DNA from: Stagonosporopsis chrysanthemi
Lineage: Eukaryota; Ascomycota; Dothideomycetes; Pleosporales; Didymellaceae
Assembly (NCBI GenBank): GCA_022560025.1
Contig: JAFISE010000269.1
Location: 1-31,876 of the forward strand
DNA: 31,876 nt
Direction: 5' to 3'
Shown here piece by piece: positions 19,537-29,943 of the stretch; the first letter of the stretch is position 1, and each line of letters starts with the position of its first letter. Under the pieces are notes generated by a model. It worked only from the letters and a program-made list of their open reading frames with translations. It did no database searches and was not told the origin of the DNA. The translations under genes were made by a program, and so were the position numbers.

Positions 19537-20115
19537 CAAACGCCGGGCAGCTTTGCGAACTCGACCGAGAACCGCAAATACACCGACGACGTGCTGAAGG
19601 AGGAGCTGAGGCACATCTGGGCGGCGGGCTTCGCGAAGACAAGGAAGCAGCGGCCTTGGTGGGCGGAAGAGATCCTCAAGCTGCACAGATCAGCAAGCGC
19701 ACACAAACTTGAGCTCTACGACGAAAGCGGACCTGGCGAAACGCGTCCATCTCCGCATCACCATGCACCATTACGGGAAGCCCATTTACAAAGCAAGCTC
19801 TCGGACCAGTCTACTTGCTGCATTCGAACCATGTATCGAAGACCTTATATGTGCAAAGGATCATGCTTCAAGGCGACATCTCACTGAACAACCTATCAGT
19901 GAAAAAGGACGAAGACAACTCGTTATGGGCCGCGTTCCTAAAAGACCCCAGCGTTGCAGTTTGGGAGCATTGTGAGCGGTCCTCTGGAGCGCGTGGAAAG
20001 ACCCGCACGTGAGCTTTTGTGGCCATTGGAGTGCTTTCAGACGACGAAATGCACTCATTGACGCACGACCTCGAGTCATACTTCTGGGTGCTCCTTGGAA
20101 TAACGCAATCGATGG
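19537..20115 (+). pseudogene. FunK1-type fungal protein kinase relic
   Basis: Three pieces of a FunK1-like kinase occur in order on the plus strand but in different frames. From 19537: QTPGSFANSTENRKYTDDVL, the typical N-terminal block. From about 19730: AKRVHLRITMHHYGKPIYKA, a kinase-core block. From about 19840: LQGDISLNNLSVKKDEDN, then AAFLKDPSVAVWE, GARGKTRT, a TGA, and HDLESYFWVLL. A large part between the first and second block is missing for a family whose members usually exceed 500 residues. The catalytic loop reads GDIS where RDIS is usual, the metal-binding DLDLA-type motif reads DPSVA, and a TGA near 20010 stands where Arg (CGA) would fit. Clearly inactive. Confidence 0.7.
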
Positions 20116-22053
20116 CGCCTCGCAGTCCCACCCCTAAGTACGGTGATCGACAGCAAGACACTGTTCCGCCGATCACTACAGTCAGCAGACCAAAACATGT
20201 AGAGCTTAACATCGCTGCGTTAAGGAACGGTGTTGGCACGCGGTGTGCGTGATGAAGGACCTGAAAGATGTCCGCGTATATCAAGTGACGCAGTCCCTAC
20301 TCGCCATCAGCCCACAGTCTCCAACTCCAACACAGCCTACGCAATCAACTTGTATTCCTGCTCCGAGTTGCTCTTCGCGATTGCTGACATCTTATTGTGA
20401 TGGAGACCTGATGCTTTCAAGGACAAACTGTGCTCCTTTGCATATTGGACACGAGCTGATGTACCAACAGTGAAGCGACTTACAGCACCAACAAGCTAGC
20501 GCAGCATCACCGACACGTGACACCCTTCATCGAATGGGGTGCTAACACTCAGTATCAGGCTCAAACGAAGACGTCTGGTCTGACAGACCTGTCGCGCTTG
20601 CCGAGACCTCCTCTCCGCTGGTATAGAGAGCTGTAGATGATATGCTCCACTCTCTTGTGCTCTTTGCGGACATTCTGCTTCTTCCTGGACGCACCAGCAT
20701 CTGCGAGCAGTTGACATGACGTCTTACCGCGTGGCAAAACGGACAGTGAAGCTTGCCGTGCGCTACGTCCCACAGCCAAACGTGACCACCTTTCTACAAG
20801 AGACTTCGCGCGCTCCTGTGCACTCCGTCTAGGACGATCCAGGCGCCTAGAGTCCAGATCTCTCGGCCTTCGTCCTCGATTTGGTAAATTACCTTTCAAC
20901 TTTCCTCAAACGCCTTGCTGCATCGACTCGGCTGACGGAGTGTTCAGTCTCCTTGCCAGATCACACTCTATTTCTGCCCATTGATTCCCCCGATGCGTAC
21001 GACACCGTTTCTTTCTCTATCCCAGCGCGTGTGTGCTAACGCGAGAGCGGCGTTTGATTAAAAGGTCATTTTAAACACGCTATATCGCCTGGCGTCCCGA
21101 CCCGTTAGGGAGACGCGCGGCGTTGCCTTGGGGGCAACACAAAGCAGTTTTTATTAGGCAGCCTCGAAAACCTACGGTCGTCAAGAGTTACCTTGGCCGC
21201 TACTCCGGACAGCTCGTTCGCGGAAAGGCATCATCCTGCGTTCACAAAAGAGAGCTTTGTGTGCCTGTGCTATCTGTACAGGAGCTCGCAGCATGGTCTG
21301 CATGAATTGTGTAATGGTGTTTCGACATCGCAATGACGACAATCCGTTCTGTAGAGAGACCCTGCCGAGTAGCGTAGCCACTGAATTGCATGTGATTGTG
21401 CAGAAGTGGGCATCTCCGCATTGGCCTTTGGATTCAGCATAGGTGAGTTGTCTAGCGTCGCCAAAAAACAGACAAACTACCACTCACCCTAGTAAGACTT
21501 TTTCCCGAGAACAAGCAGTTTCTGAAGGTCATGCTGTACTAGGAACGGTCTAGGGCGAGACATGAAGTGACTGCGGTGTGAAAACGGTAAGCTACTCGAC
21601 TTCACGCAATCTTGTTTTGTGGGATGTCTTGACCGCTACCGCTGATCTCCATGATTGTATGTATCTTATAACATAGCTGTTAGCAAGTCTCAAAGGCTAT
21701 TCTCCCCTTATGGAGCAACCCGCGTTGTTGCCCTCACGCTTGAGCTACGAAAAATCTTGGTCCGGCAGACAAAAGTATCCTATGGCTGCCAAACGACTGA
21801 TCAGTGCTCAGCACCCACGATACTCGCAGAAGAGTCTTGTTCCAGGCTGGAAGGGCGTCTTTATCAAAATTTGATTCCAAAACCTGAATTGATTGACCAG
21901 CGAAAGATATCTGTGCTAAATTGCATTGTGACGGCATCCCTGCCTGCTCACCGTGTTCCTGAGCGATACTTTGCCTGAATGCAAGTCTTCCTTCATTCTC
22001 AATGTTAATTCAAATAGTCAGACAACCTCTCCTGTGGCAATAAGTCCAAGATA
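20116..22053. other. Low-coding stretch with unassigned fragments
   Basis: A plus-strand frame from about 20235 to 20500 gives protein-like text (AYAINLYSCSELLFAIADIL, then a TGA, then DAFKDKLCSFAYWTRADVPT) that was not recognised; it may be a broken exon. Two small hairpins lie side by side at about 21091-21142 (GCGTC...GACGC and GTTGCC...GGCAAC). A 61-codon cysteine-containing frame at 21257-21442 is too short to support. Nothing else is seen. Confidence 0.4.
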
Positions 22054-22545
22054 CTACCATTCAAAGTTTGAAATTGCTGTCGAGTCTGCATTGACATCGT
22101 CAGTGATATCCAGCTCCGCGTAGGCACCTTTCCACCGGATCCCTTGGAACCAAATATCTTTTTCCTCGATAAGATCCAATCTCAGTGAACTTCTGAGTTG
22201 ATCCCGAATGCGTGTCTGGACCTGCTTCACCGTACCACGTACCGAGATTTTTTCGGGGATATGCCAGCATGTCTTGTTCTCGAAAGACGGTGTTATTCGG
22301 ATTACCGCCCTCTTCGGGAACACATTCGTAGTTAGATCTATCTTCTGGCCAGTGAGTCGTTCCGTAGCTGTGCTAGGAGTAAGAGACAAGTTCCATCGAA
22401 CGTTTGAGCCAATAATCCTGCCCTCACGCACTATCGAAGCTGGGGATTGGAGGACTTGGAGTAGGAGCCTCTTTTTAGTTTTGGACTCCACAAGGGCTTT
22501 AATGGTAGCTCGTCGCTGCGTTTGCTCTCTCTCATCCAGGACACT
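22054..22545 (-). CDS. Hypothetical open frame, possibly an exon
   Basis: Unrecognised. The minus-strand frame is open for 163 codons up to TGA-free end at 22054 and ends ...STAISNFEW. It is mixed charged/hydrophobic, with blocks such as IRITPSFENKTCWHIPEKIS and LDLIEEKDIWFQGIRWKGAY, and looks like globular protein. No ATG starts the frame convincingly: a TAA lies at 22546 and the first in-frame residues follow it directly, so an upstream exon would be needed. It lies 70 bp downstream of the ankyrin gene on the same strand; attempts to splice the two in phase failed. Confidence 0.3.
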   Translation of the reverse strand, partial: SVLDEREQTQRRATIKALVESKTKKRLLLQVLQSPASIVREGRIIGSNVRWNLSLTPSTATERLTGQKIDLTTNVFPKRAVIRITPSFENKTCWHIPEKISVRGTVKQVQTRIRDQLRSSLRLDLIEEKDIWFQGIRWKGAYAELDITDDVNADSTAISNFEW

Positions 22546-22614
22546 TTATCATGTTGATCATTTGCGCATCTACAGAACAATCGTCAGGTCAGGCCTTTTC
22601 TTGGTTTGATTAAC

Positions 22615-23331
22615 CTAGAACTGCATACCTTGTGCTCTTTTTGCATGCCCTCGTAGCAGGTTCTCGACAAACTCAACGGTCATATCATCTACCAGCCATT
22701 TGGCGGCACCTTTATTGAGAAGAAGAGACATAACATCGCTGCTGCATCGTGCTGCAGCTCGAATTAGAACGGTTTGACCACAGCGTTTGGATTTGTCAAC
22801 CTTGGCACCTTCAGCCACGAGATATCTGACGACCTCGAGACTTGAGCAACTAGCTACCGGCGTGTCACCTTCACTGTCGACTGACTCGAGATTGGCACCA
22901 TTCTGAACTAGAAGACTTGCCACCCTGGTCGGCCTAGAGAGAGACAGCCAAGGCACACTTTCGTGTGGTTCCAAGATAAGTGGCTTATACCTGGCTTTCC
23001 GTTTGCCCTGCAGGCAAGAATAGGCAATAGGCAGCACGTCATCTCGTACGGCCCATTGGAGGAGATTGATAGGAAGTAGATGGGCAACACCATCCTCTTT
23101 CTTTCGCAGCAGCGGTTTTATCTCCCCAATTCGAACCTCCTCTAACAGTTTTTTGTTGCTGAACATTCTACTACATACTCTTGCTCTCTTTATCGTGGAG
23201 TAGCTCTGTCGAGGCGCTATGTCGTTCAGATGCCAAAGCTGAGATATTGTGCAATACACAACATCGTAGTTATCCTGGTTTGCAGCCTCAACAAGGAGCT
23301 CAACTGTTGACGGAGCAAGAGTCTTGTTCAT
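22615..23331 (-). CDS. Small ankyrin-repeat protein
   Basis: The frame from ATG 23331 (MNKTLAPSTVELLVEAANQD) to TAG 22615 encodes 238 residues. Upstream the frame stays open but has no ATG, so this start is preferred. The C-terminal half holds two to three degenerate ankyrin units: about 134-152 (TRVASLLVQNGANLESVDSE), 155-180 (DTPVASCSSLEVVRYLVAEG) and 184-212 (GQTVLIRAAARCSSDVMSLL). The N-terminal half is not recognised. There is no signal peptide or membrane segment. Ankyrin domains mediate protein binding; the partner is unknown. It could be intact, an exon of a longer gene, or a fragment of a larger ankyrin protein. Confidence 0.55.
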   Translation of the reverse strand: MNKTLAPSTVELLVEAANQDNYDVVYCTISQLWHLNDIAPRQSYSTIKRARVCSRMFSNKKLLEEVRIGEIKPLLRKKEDGVAHLLPINLLQWAVRDDVLPIAYSCLQGKRKARYKPLILEPHESVPWLSLSRPTRVASLLVQNGANLESVDSEGDTPVASCSSLEVVRYLVAEGAKVDKSKRCGQTVLIRAAARCSSDVMSLLLNKGAAKWLVDDMTVEFVENLLRGHAKRAQGMQF

Positions 23332-23830
23332 GAGTGTTTGGCTCCGTATTTGCGATCTTAAGTCAGATCTCGGCAACTTTGAATATAATGTCTCAGTGCA
23401 TTGAGGAGAGCTAAGACGCGTACAGTTGTGAGAATAAAAAGTAAAGTGAAAGGTGTATAGACAACATTCCAAAGCGAATGGCAAGTCAATATGTTAGGAG
23501 GGTATTTTCCAGGGGGCTACGTATTCTTACACAAATGGAGCCTTTGTTGAGTCACAGTATGACACAGGCATAAGCCAACTACTACCTGGCTCTTATTCGA
23601 AGGCAAAGCCGATTTTGTGGCGGCACTATATAATGATTCCACTTCAGCCCCCGTAAGTATCGCTGTAGTGTAAGCATTTGATTACCATTCATGATCGCAG
23701 TCTGTAGCGAGATGATTCTCGAATACGATTCTCAGACATCTCCTGGGTTGAGCGATTTGAGCGGCCCCTTAAATAGTGCACTGGTACTGTGCTTCAAAGA
23801 TCAAGCGATCAAACTCGGCGCCTAGCATCA
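23332..23830. other. No gene recognised
   Basis: Flank of the ankyrin gene, presumably containing its promoter, with no distinctive elements seen. Confidence 0.4.
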
Positions 23831-24112
23831 ATGAATGCATTATTACCAGAGAAAGGCGCCACCGATACTTCCCAATTAGAACATGCCGTAACTTCGGTGG
23901 GCAACATCTACCACTTGATTGCCTTGTTCGAGGTTTTTCCAGATAGGCGATGCAATCGGCTGTTGAGAGGTTGGCTGCTACGACAGGAAGCAGGACATGT
24001 GTTCGCAACGCTAGAAGACGCCAGTATGGAGCTTGAATTCGTGTACAGGAACTTTCAAGGTGAATGGTTTAGCTTTGGATACCTTCTAAAACTTTTGTTA
24101 ATACATAACTAG
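23831..24112 (+). CDS. Hypothetical protein, 93 residues
   Basis: Unrecognised. ATG at 23831 opens a frame of 93 codons ending LLKLLLIHN. It includes SQLEHAVTSVGNIYHLIALF and HVFATLEDASMELEFVYRNF, protein-like and probably helical. The reverse strand is also open here but with poorer composition. No neighbouring exon or splice pattern was found. It may be a fragment. Confidence 0.25.
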   Translation: MNALLPEKGATDTSQLEHAVTSVGNIYHLIALFEVFPDRRCNRLLRGWLLRQEAGHVFATLEDASMELEFVYRNFQGEWFSFGYLLKLLLIHN

Positions 24113-24904
24113 TGTTGAAAGACGCACATGTGTCAGTGACACCCAAGTGTGAGACTGGTCAGAAGACGTAGGACCTAGTGCGGAACGAAACTTGAAAGCG
24201 GCTGACTGCTTGATCCGTAACCAGCTGCGCAGCAACAGGCACGGCCCTGCGATGAGGCTGGTATCGGATGCTGTGCAGTACACTGCTGAGGTTGACTCTG
24301 AAAATGCAGGCCTCGAGCGCCTAAACTATCACTGCTCTGAGCAATCATGTCGGATTTACAACGTTCTTCGAGGCTATTTCTCTGTGGTATGCGGTGCACC
24401 GAGATTGGAGGGTATGAATGTACTCACTATAAGCCCCTAATGTGTAGGGCTTGAGAGGGATTAGCTCCTCCACAATACCGTACTTGCAACTTGTCCTTGA
24501 TAGTGATGTGTGTATATGTAAATCGCCCTGGCTGAACGTAATACATCTGGCTTTCTGGTTTACACCTGCGGTCGGTGTTGTCTCGAGGGTTTGATGGGAG
24601 GCTTATTGCAGAAAGGAAGCTCAGTTGCGTTCCTTCTCAGCATGTTTCTTCACGACCTTCAGTTCTGTAACTTCAGAGTCTTGAGTACTGATGCACTCTT
24701 TTATCGCCCCCAATTGCGACTGGGCTTTCCAAAGTATTCCACATTGGCCCTAGTCTACCGCCGTGGTCTTGTAGCTCCTGTCGCAGAATAAAACGCCGGC
24801 TCACACCACTATTGTACTGTTTTCATAATATCTTCCTATCTGCTAGCGCGCAACTCCAGTCGGTCATTCCATGTCGACCGAAGTCGCTAGGTAGTCGCCG
24901 CCGA
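24113..24904. other. No gene recognised
   Basis: Short open frames only, on both strands, with no recognisable product or repeat. Confidence 0.45.
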
Positions 24905-25981
24905 CTAGAGCAGTTTGAACGAAGGGTCACTAAGTACAGTTTCCCTGGTGCTATTGATGGTAGGGTCGTGGCCGGTGCGTGATAGAAGCAAGCGGGACAT
25001 GACGCAGACTACATGTTTTTTACAACGTGCTACAAGAGAAGGTATTGGCTTCCGGTCTGCCCATGCACTAGCATGCTGGACGATTGGTGACTTATCCCTG
25101 CGAGCTACATAGCTGGAACTCCCGTGCCAACATGGCACGGTGCATATAGTATCGTACTTAAACCGCTCCATGCCATCTGACCCAGCCCAACTCCCAAGCG
25201 ACCGCAACCGCCTTGCTAGGCCTTCCAAGGCATCTATATCTGCATTAAACGTGTAGGCATTAAAGGCTTCCGAAGCAGAGCAGAGTGGCTCTAGCACATG
25301 GTCCTTCATGAGATGATGAGACATGAATTGTGCATTGCCTGTGTGGGTGCAGTTATGAAGCCGTATAAGCAACTCGACAGTGTCTGGTGTGAGCTTACAG
25401 GTGATTTTGTGCTGCTCGATCATGTCGATCACAACGATATATCCTTCAGCCTGGCCTGCAACCATCGATGCATTCTCGTCATGTACTACTCCTGTGGACG
25501 ATATCGCTACAGGTGTACTACAGAGCGCCCATGGAGACGAGTGTAGCGTCAGTTCGAGGTCCTGGTTGCCAATCTGCTGAGTCGATCCTGGGATCAAGGT
25601 ATGATGCAAGGGCCAGATGAATGTGGCTGGGCTTGCGTGCGTATATTGTATCTCGGCGCTGCAAAACCCAGAGGGTTGCGGTGAACGTAAACTCTCGTCA
25701 GAACAACGGCCTAGAGATAGTCGCTCTGTCCAAATGAAGGCTGTGTCTGGCTCTTGAGGAATAAAAAACCTCGTTTCCGTGCCATCTTCCTAGCCTTCGG
25801 CGCCTGTGGGACGAGCTTCGTAGAAACAGAATTCGTGAATTTGCTGCACTTCTTCGTCTTGTGTCTGCACATAGGACCGCGCATCGTCCCTTTGTGGTTG
25901 GATCGCTAGCACCGTACTGGGCACTTGAAGTGTATGCTCTCCTTCCCATCTGCGCTCTTCCGGCCAGGCCCTGCGTGATCG
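24905..25981 (-). pseudogene. Long unrecognised frame interrupted by one TAG
   Basis: The minus strand reads in one frame from just inside a TAA at 25982 to the TAG at 24905, about 358 codons, with a single internal TAG at 25790-25792. Text on both sides looks like real protein: before the stop VPSTVLAIQPQRDDARSYVQ and EVQQIHEFCFYEARP; after it RFFIPQEPDTAFIWTERLSL, then HHTLIPGSTQQIGNQDLELT, LTPDTVELLIRLHNC and GLARRLRSLGSWAG. No family was recognised. The TAG could be a single C-to-T (CAG) or G-to-A (TGG) change, or lie in an intron that was not resolved. After the TAG the first ATG is at 25465 (186-residue product). Confidence 0.45.
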
Positions 25982-27372
25982 TTAGTACAGAGATCGTCGG
26001 TACAGAGTACCAGGTAAGGCCTGTACCTTGCTATCGTGTCTTTGTTTCACACGGCATCAAGACAGTGATCAGAGGCGTACCATGTGAGTGTGCGGTTTAG
26101 TTGAGAGCGGTACGTGTCTATCTTGCCAAAGACCCCGGTCTGTACACCGCGCCTTGATGGAAGGAGTATTTGACTCTACCATATCGTCGAGGACGAGGCC
26201 GCCATTTTGTGGTTTCGTTAATCCGCCGTGAAATTTCTGGTTCATGCGATCACAGCCTCGTAGGGAAACGAGCTGTGCGCATCGTAGAGGCAAAGGTAAG
26301 CAGTGAAAAGACGAAATACCACTGCAGGGCGCTCCGGTAGATCAAGCGCAGTTGCCATCGGCGTGCGCAAACTACATGTCGCTGGGCTAGTCGAAGGATG
26401 ACGGCCGCCAGGGTATGCTTGTACATTGTGAATGCGCTACATACGTAGCCATCGGCCGGTGTGCACGAAAATCGATTCATGAATCGTTCACCTGACCCCA
26501 GCGGGGCAGTGTGTTTATGACGGTACCTGCGACGCCGTTCCGCATTCCGGGGGTAGCGAGGAGTAGGTTCGAATCAAACGACGTTCGGTTTTCGCGGGTA
26601 TGTCCTTCGTGAAGCAGTGTAAGTCGTCTTGGGGTATGATCTAGTATGATTGCTAAACGTGAGCGTCAAACATCGAGTATAAAGGTCATTGGGGGAATGA
26701 GCAGTTTCGTCACTGTAAACCTATCGGCCCTCTCTTCTTGTTGTGGTTGTTAACATCGGTACATGTGCTCTCAAACGAGACTCCTTCGCAGGTGGGGGCA
26801 ACGCCAGCAATAACGCTATCTGTTATCGTTGTTCAAGATAGCTTCCATCGTTTGCGGTGTCAACTGGGATGATCGCGTGAATTCAGTAGAGCAGCACTGC
26901 ACCGACCCAACGCTAATTTTAGGCTCTGTGCGCGTTTGCATAGACGCCATTAACCCCCGAGAGTACCGGAATGGTTGAGGGTGGGTCATGTTTGTGCTGA
27001 AAGTTTAATTACTTGGTATCACAATAGCAAAGCGCAAGAAGTCCTGTTGACCTTGGGCGAGTCGAGAAATAGAAGAGCGCACGCTTTCTTCTCTGCTGAG
27101 CTTTCTTGACAGCGCAAGATACTTGGCTTTCACCACGTGTCAATGGGATCTGGCATTTTCCTCTAACTTGATTTCGTTAGTACACATCCGAAGGTGGGAA
27201 GGTTGAAAAGTAGCAAAAGCAATCTCGATTGCCATCGTACTTTGGGTATAGGTAGATGAGTACCCAAGCCATGGCACTAGTCAGGCCTCCTGTAATCTTT
27301 CTCCGCTTCAAGAGATATCAAATGGGCTTCATCGCTCGAGCATAGGTCTTGCCGGCTTATAGAACCCATGCC
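25982..27372. other. No gene recognised
   Basis: About 1.4 kb with only short open frames on both strands, no transposon similarity, no tandem repeats noticed and normal composition. Confidence 0.45.
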
Positions 27373-27863
27373 TTACGCCGATCTTTTGTCCCAATCTGAT
27401 CTCAGCCCTTGATCAAAAGGTCGTTGTGACTGCAATAAAACATTATTCGCGGATAAGGCACGCATCTCAGCATCGCCCGCCCAGCAGAAGTTGACGGGTT
27501 GCAGTGATGTAATTGACTTATTTCCAGATGGTCTGATGCCATTCAAGGATGGATCCGGTAGCTCAAGATGATTGTTCATGGAAGTTAGCAGATCAGGAAT
27601 GTGACTGTTTTGCAGACAATATGCCATGGGTCACAAGGAAACATTTCCGATTGATTGAAGGATGAGGCGGAGCGAGATTCTGAGTCTTGACGCTCAAAAG
27701 AGACCCATCGTAGCTCACCAACGAAATGTCGTTCGTAGTTTGCAATTTCCGAGTGCAATTCATCTTGGACGAAAACAGCCGAACAACAACCAATATCTTG
27801 GTACCCGGCCATTATGAGCGATTGGTCAATCTTTACAGGCTGTATTGTGTACTGGACCAACGC
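27373..27863 (-). other. Two overlapping unrecognised frames, possibly one broken gene
   Basis: On the minus strand a frame open from just after a TGA at 27864 to 27585 (including IMAGYQDIGCCSAVFVQDEL and FVGELRWVSFERQDS) overlaps by about 40 bp a second frame from ATG 27627 to 27373 (including HIPDLLTSMNNHLELPDPSL and SALSANN-like text). Both look protein-like, and together they could be a single coding sequence with a frameshift or a short intron. No family was recognised. Confidence 0.25.
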
Positions 27864-27915
27864 TCACGATGACTACGAATGCCACCAGGCCGTTCGGGGC
27901 CCCGGTGGCCCGTAA

Positions 27916-28140
27916 TCACAAGATTCGTTGATCAATGCCATCTTGTTTGCCATTCCCGCATCGCAACGCACGGAGGTCATCACGGGTTCGCCGTGCAGAT
28001 AGAACGACTCTGAGAGCACTCCACTGGTGTAGCAGTCCATCGGAAGAAGCTTCCACGGTTGATTTAAAATTCACGTAGTCACTCCGAAGCCACATCGTTT
28101 TGAGGAATCCAGCCTCAAGTTGCATTTGAAGTGGTCGGCT
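27916..28140 (-). other. Possible C-terminal exon of the rhodopsin-domain pseudogene
   Basis: A minus-strand frame beginning around 28140 (RPLQMQLEAGFLKTMWLRSD) and ending at TGA 27916 lies just downstream of the rhodopsin-domain relic on the same strand. Proteins of that group have variable cytoplasmic tails, so this may be the tail after an intron, but the link rests on position only. Confidence 0.25.
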
Positions 28141-28206
28141 ACCTAACTTATGTCAACACCTGCCGAAATTTGTATGCTGTCACCTCGAAAGGCCTGAGGA
28201 CTCACT

Positions 28207-29278
28207 TCACAGGAGTCTTTGTTCCGGTTGACTGATAGAAGACATCAAAATTCTTTCATTGTCCCTTTCAGTGTATACGTTCGATGTAGTCCGGGTCGAG
28301 ACTGAGCCAATTGTGCCAACGTTGCCACTTATTACTGCGTCAAACCTCTCAAGGAGTTTCTTGATGCAAGGGATAGTAGCGGCAAAAAGTGAAATACAGA
28401 GCTCTGCTTGCTTGAATGTGATCGCAAGTCCTCGTCAAACACCACGGTTACTGTCCGTTAACGACTGCTTCCAATTCGATAAGAACAGACTCGCAAAAAC
28501 CACAAGAGGAAGCCGAAACGCAAAGACGAAAGAAACTTGCGCTTTCCGTGTCCAGTGCATCTGGAGCCGCTAGCAAAAAGTGACTGGAACGATGAATAAC
28601 ACCACATTGGTACATGCATCGGTGACAACGAGGATCGTATATCTCAGTACTATGCCAGCACACCTCTCGGAAGCCTTCTTGGGTGTCATATCCATGGGCT
28701 TGCAGCCCACTGATATAAGGAGCGGGGCTGCAACTGTCCATATTGCAAGCATGGCGAAAACAGCGTTGCAGGTGTACCACGCCCCTCTGAGACTGCGGGG
28801 AAATAGATGCTGGATCAGGAGGATCATGGATATCTTGGAGAAGCCTAGAGCCAGATATACGGTAATTTGATGGGAATTGAGCCTGCTGAGGTTACAGTTG
28901 TTCGAACACTATTGACTTGGGGCACATGAGATGTTACCAGGGCCATCTTAGCATAGTCATCCTGGCTTGACAAAGCAAAACTCTTTGCAGCGCCGGCTGC
29001 TAAAGATTGCCAAAGGAAGGCAAACTGACACATGGTTGCAATCTGGTCTTGTCAGTGTCGCAGGACCACGTGAAACAGAGCTTGAGAGGAAGAAGGACTA
29101 CTTGTGCAACGAGTATGGTCGCATCGTCGAACCAGAGCACCTTCCACTTGATGTAAATTCGCGCCCCGAAAGCCAGGCTAGAGTATATGAGAGTCAGAGT
29201 GGCAGCGATGTAAAGCAAACCGCTCTTGTCGGTTGATGTGATTGATGCCCATCGATCTCCCTCCATAGGGTCGGACAT
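28207..29278 (-). pseudogene. Rhodopsin-domain fungal integral membrane protein, disabled
   Basis: ATG at 29278 (MSDPMEGDRW). Exon 1 (29102-29278, 59 codons) holds the first membrane helix and the family motif ARIYIKWKVLWFDD. A 77-nt intron (29025-29101, GTAGTC...GTCAG, CTGAC inside) leads to exon 2 (28938-29024). The next part, VYLALGFSKISMILLIQHLF..., continues from about 28880 through further helices, but the exon 2/3 junction cannot be joined in frame with normal splice sites. Two in-frame stops follow, TAG 28570-28572 before RLQMHWTRKAQVSFVFAFRLP-like text and TGA 28435-28437 before RGLAITFKQAELCISLFAAT. Both sit where Trp (TGG) would fit. The group (Pth11-like/SAT4-like seven-helix proteins) sits in the plasma membrane, with presumed sensing roles. 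This copy is a pseudogene. Confidence 0.7.
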
Positions 29279-29324
29279 GTTTGCAGAAGAGGCTGTTGCT
29301 CAGTAGATAGGGCGTTACAAAGTG

Positions 29325-29651
29325 TTATAGATCCAGACCAGCTTGGGGGTTGCTCAAAAATCCGTGAAAGAGTATCGGATTTACACCAATGGCCCTTATG
29401 GATATGTCGTTAGGCAGCCGCATCGCGGCATTTCTGTCTTCTCTTGCTTTTCCTGCAATGTACTCATCAACGTGAAGTGCGCTATGGTCAAGATCATCCG
29501 TCACCGACATTCCACTGCTCTGGGCCGCCAATAGAACATCCATTGAGTCGGAAGTTACTATGGTTGTATGAGCCATGCAGGAAACTGCCCCACCCCAATG
29601 CGGTCCGAATTGTGCAGATGCATGACGCCTGAGGCTTGGAACTTGACTCAT
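29325..29651 (-). CDS. Hypothetical protein, 108 residues
   Basis: Unrecognised. ATG at 29651 (MSQVPSLRRHASAQFGPHWG) to TAA 29325; the frame is open somewhat further upstream without an ATG. It contains TIVTSDSMDVLLAAQSSGMS and DEYIAGKAREDRNAAMRLPN and has a protein-like composition. Another frame just upstream (29720-29929, minus) also looks coding (GRGHGRKEEPERISGEAVAE), but the two could not be spliced in phase. It lies head-to-head with the permease. Confidence 0.3.
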   Translation of the reverse strand: MSQVPSLRRHASAQFGPHWGGAVSCMAHTTIVTSDSMDVLLAAQSSGMSVTDDLDHSALHVDEYIAGKAREDRNAAMRLPNDISIRAIGVNPILFHGFLSNPQAGLDL

Positions 29652-29943
29652 GTTGCTCGCTGCGGTTGGTTTGACTGATAAGAATACGGAACGAGCTAGT
29701 GTGCCCCGAGCGCAAATCAAGTAGGATTCCCAATTGTATCAAGGGGATACGGTAAAGACTCGCCCCCACATGTCGAATTTGTGGCTTCGGCGACAGCTTC
29801 CCCTGAGATGCGCTCGGGCTCTTCCTTGCGCCCATGACCGCGCCCCAAGAACCGCTCCTGCCTTTTGATGTTGTGCTCTGCTCCTGTCTTTAGGATTCTA
29901 CCACAACACCAACACAACATTGAGAACACGAGCAGTAGAAACT

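Noticed and set aside
21257..21442. Short cysteine-containing frame resembling a RING-like finger (CAICTGARSMVC..C)
   Set aside because: The spacing does not match a RING or other known zinc finger, the frame is only 61 codons, and the reverse strand is equally open.
22054..23331. One spliced gene joining the ankyrin frame to the downstream frame at 22054-22545
   Set aside because: A GTATGC donor and a CTGAC/TAG acceptor exist at 22620-22560, but the phases do not match and stops follow in every joined frame tried.
29920..29943. Upstream extension of the permease from a TTG codon
   Set aside because: Non-ATG starts are unlikely here and the first ATG (29944) gives a normal N-terminus for the family.
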